A stretch of 64,000 bases of DNA from Zoogloea sp041917255 (GTDB lineage: Bacteria; Pseudomonadota; Gammaproteobacteria; Burkholderiales; Rhodocyclaceae). Below, piece after piece: positions 63,149 to 64,000 of this stretch. The DNA lies in NCBI GenBank assembly GCA_041917255.1, contig JAYRYA010000025.1:10774-74773 (forward strand). The letters are read 5' to 3'. Numbering within the stretch: position 1 is the first letter of the stretch; the number at the start of each line of letters is the position of its first letter. The position numbers and the translations under genes were made by a program. The notes under the pieces were generated by a model that was not told the DNA's origin, ran no database searches, and saw only the letters and a program-made list of their open reading frames with translations.

Positions 63149-64000
63149 ATGTCCAAGCTCTCCGAGCGCGATGTCTGCACCAAGTACATCACCCCCTCGC
63201 TGGTGTCCGCCGGCTGGGATCTGCAAACCCAGATCCGCGAGGAAGTCAGCTTCACCAAGGGCCGGATCATCGTGCGCGGCAAACTGCATAGCCGGGGCAA
63301 GGGCAAGCGGGCCGACTACGTGCTGTGCTACAAGCCTAATCAGCCGATTGCCCTTATCGAGGCGAAGGACCAGACGCATAGCTTGGGCGCCGGCATGCAG
63401 CAGGGCCTCGACTACGCCGAAACCCTCGACATCCCCTTCGTTTTCTCCAGCAACGGCAACGGCTTTCTGTTCCATGACCGCACCGGCAACGCTGCCACGA
63501 CCGAAACCGAGCTGACGCTGGCCGACTTCCCGTCGCCTGCCGAGCTCTGGCAACGCTACTGCGCCTGGAAAGAGCTGGCGGGCGATGCGGTCGCCACCGT
63601 AGAAACTCCATACTACGACGATGGTTCTGGCCGGATTCCGCGCTACTACCAGGTCACCGCTGTCAATCGCACCGTCGAAGCCGTCGCACGCGGGCAGGAC
63701 CGCATCCTGCTGGTCATGGCGACGGGCACCGGCAAGACCTACACCGCCTTCCAGATCATCTGGCGGCTGTGGAAGTCGAAGATCAAGAAACGCATCCTGT
63801 TCCTGGCTGACCGCAATATCCTCGTCGATCAGACCCGCACCAACGACTTCAAGCCCTTTGGTCCGGCCATGACCAAGATCGAGAAGCGGCAGGCCAACAA
63901 GGCATATGAAATCTACCTGTCGCTGTATCAGGCCGTCACCGGCAACGAAGGCGAGAAGAACATTTACAAGCAGTTCTCGCCGGACTTCTTTGACCTGATC
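63149..64000 (+). CDS. hsdR: Type I restriction endonuclease subunit R (HsdR), 5' part
   Basis: The first 284 residues of a gene running off the window. The N-terminal nuclease domain has the PD-(D/E)xK elements RADYVLCY and ALIEAKDQTHSLG. The helicase domain starts with Walker A in LLVMATGTGKTYTAFQII and LFLADRNILVDQTRTNDF. This is the HsdR layout: translocating ATPase plus nuclease. The partner hsdM and hsdS must lie beyond 64000. The ATG at 63149 gives MSKLSERDVCTKYITPSLV, the usual start of this group; there is no strong ribosome site. It is near tRNA-Asn. Confidence 0.93.
   Translation, partial: MSKLSERDVCTKYITPSLVSAGWDLQTQIREEVSFTKGRIIVRGKLHSRGKGKRADYVLCYKPNQPIALIEAKDQTHSLGAGMQQGLDYAETLDIPFVFSSNGNGFLFHDRTGNAATTETELTLADFPSPAELWQRYCAWKELAGDAVATVETPYYDDGSGRIPRYYQVTAVNRTVEAVARGQDRILLVMATGTGKTYTAFQIIWRLWKSKIKKRILFLADRNILVDQTRTNDFKPFGPAMTKIEKRQANKAYEIYLSLYQAVTGNEGEKNIYKQFSPDFFDLI

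Overview
The window is GC-rich chromosomal DNA that looks like a Rhodocyclales betaproteobacterium of the Azoarcus / Thauera / Aromatoleum type. The basis is gene content: a complete aerobic phenylacetyl-CoA cluster, a PaaX regulator, glutaryl-CoA dehydrogenase, a branched-chain-type ABC transporter, and betaproteobacterial housekeeping synteny. The assignment is inferred from gene order and protein character, not from a database search.

Layout. (1) 1-4.3 kb is a chemotaxis module: the first codons of a leftward chemoreceptor, a small PstS-like periplasmic protein, an outer-membrane porin interrupted by one in-frame TAG at its signal-peptide junction, and a rightward Cache-type chemoreceptor. 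Two back-to-back FliA (sigma28) type promoters lie between porin and receptor. (2) 4.3-17.5 kb is one leftward phenylacetate operon, paaN-G-H-I-K-J, a Liv-type binding protein, an enoyl-CoA hydratase, then paaA-B-C-D-E, ending at a hairpin terminator. (3) 17.5-22.6 kb holds an AT-rich divergent promoter, a two-gene diiron oxygenase plus ferredoxin reductase unit of unknown substrate, paaX, paaY and an IclR regulator. (4) 22.6-28.3 kb holds livH-livM-livG, a hemerythrin-livF fusion, gcdH and a small orphan gene. (5) 28.4-43.0 kb is a long leftward housekeeping run: rpoE-rseA-rseB-rseC-mucD-glutaredoxin, then lepA-lepB-DUF4845-rnc-era-recO-pdxJ-acpS-nagZ-uvrC-pgsA and tRNA-Gly, tRNA-Cys, tRNA-Gly. 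(6) 43.1-52.7 kb holds nadB, a YgfX-like gene, the fatty-acid block yceD-rpmF-plsX-fabH-fabD-fabG-acpP-fabF, maf and an RsmI-like methylase. (7) 52.7-58.3 kb holds a Rieske protein, a HAD phosphatase, rluC and, divergently, rne with a long structured leader. (8) 58.3-64 kb holds a low-molecular-weight phosphatase, uvrB, an aromatic/aspartate aminotransferase, tRNA-Asn, a gene-poor patch and the start of a type I restriction hsdR.

How it fits together. Phenylacetate would be imported by the Liv transporter, whose binding protein is encoded inside the paa operon while its membrane and ATPase parts lie 12 kb away. PaaK activates it to the CoA ester, PaaABC(D)E forms the ring epoxide, PaaG isomerises it, PaaN is the aldehyde dehydrogenase, and the hydratase, PaaH and PaaJ carry out beta-oxidation; PaaI and PaaY are thioesterases. 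The diiron operon and the liv operon share an inverted repeat of the form TGATAC-N26/27-GTATCA over the promoter, so PaaX probably controls both. The most unusual features are the hemerythrin domain fused to the LivF ATPase, the diiron oxygenase/reductase pair, the amber codon in the porin, and the structured rne leader.
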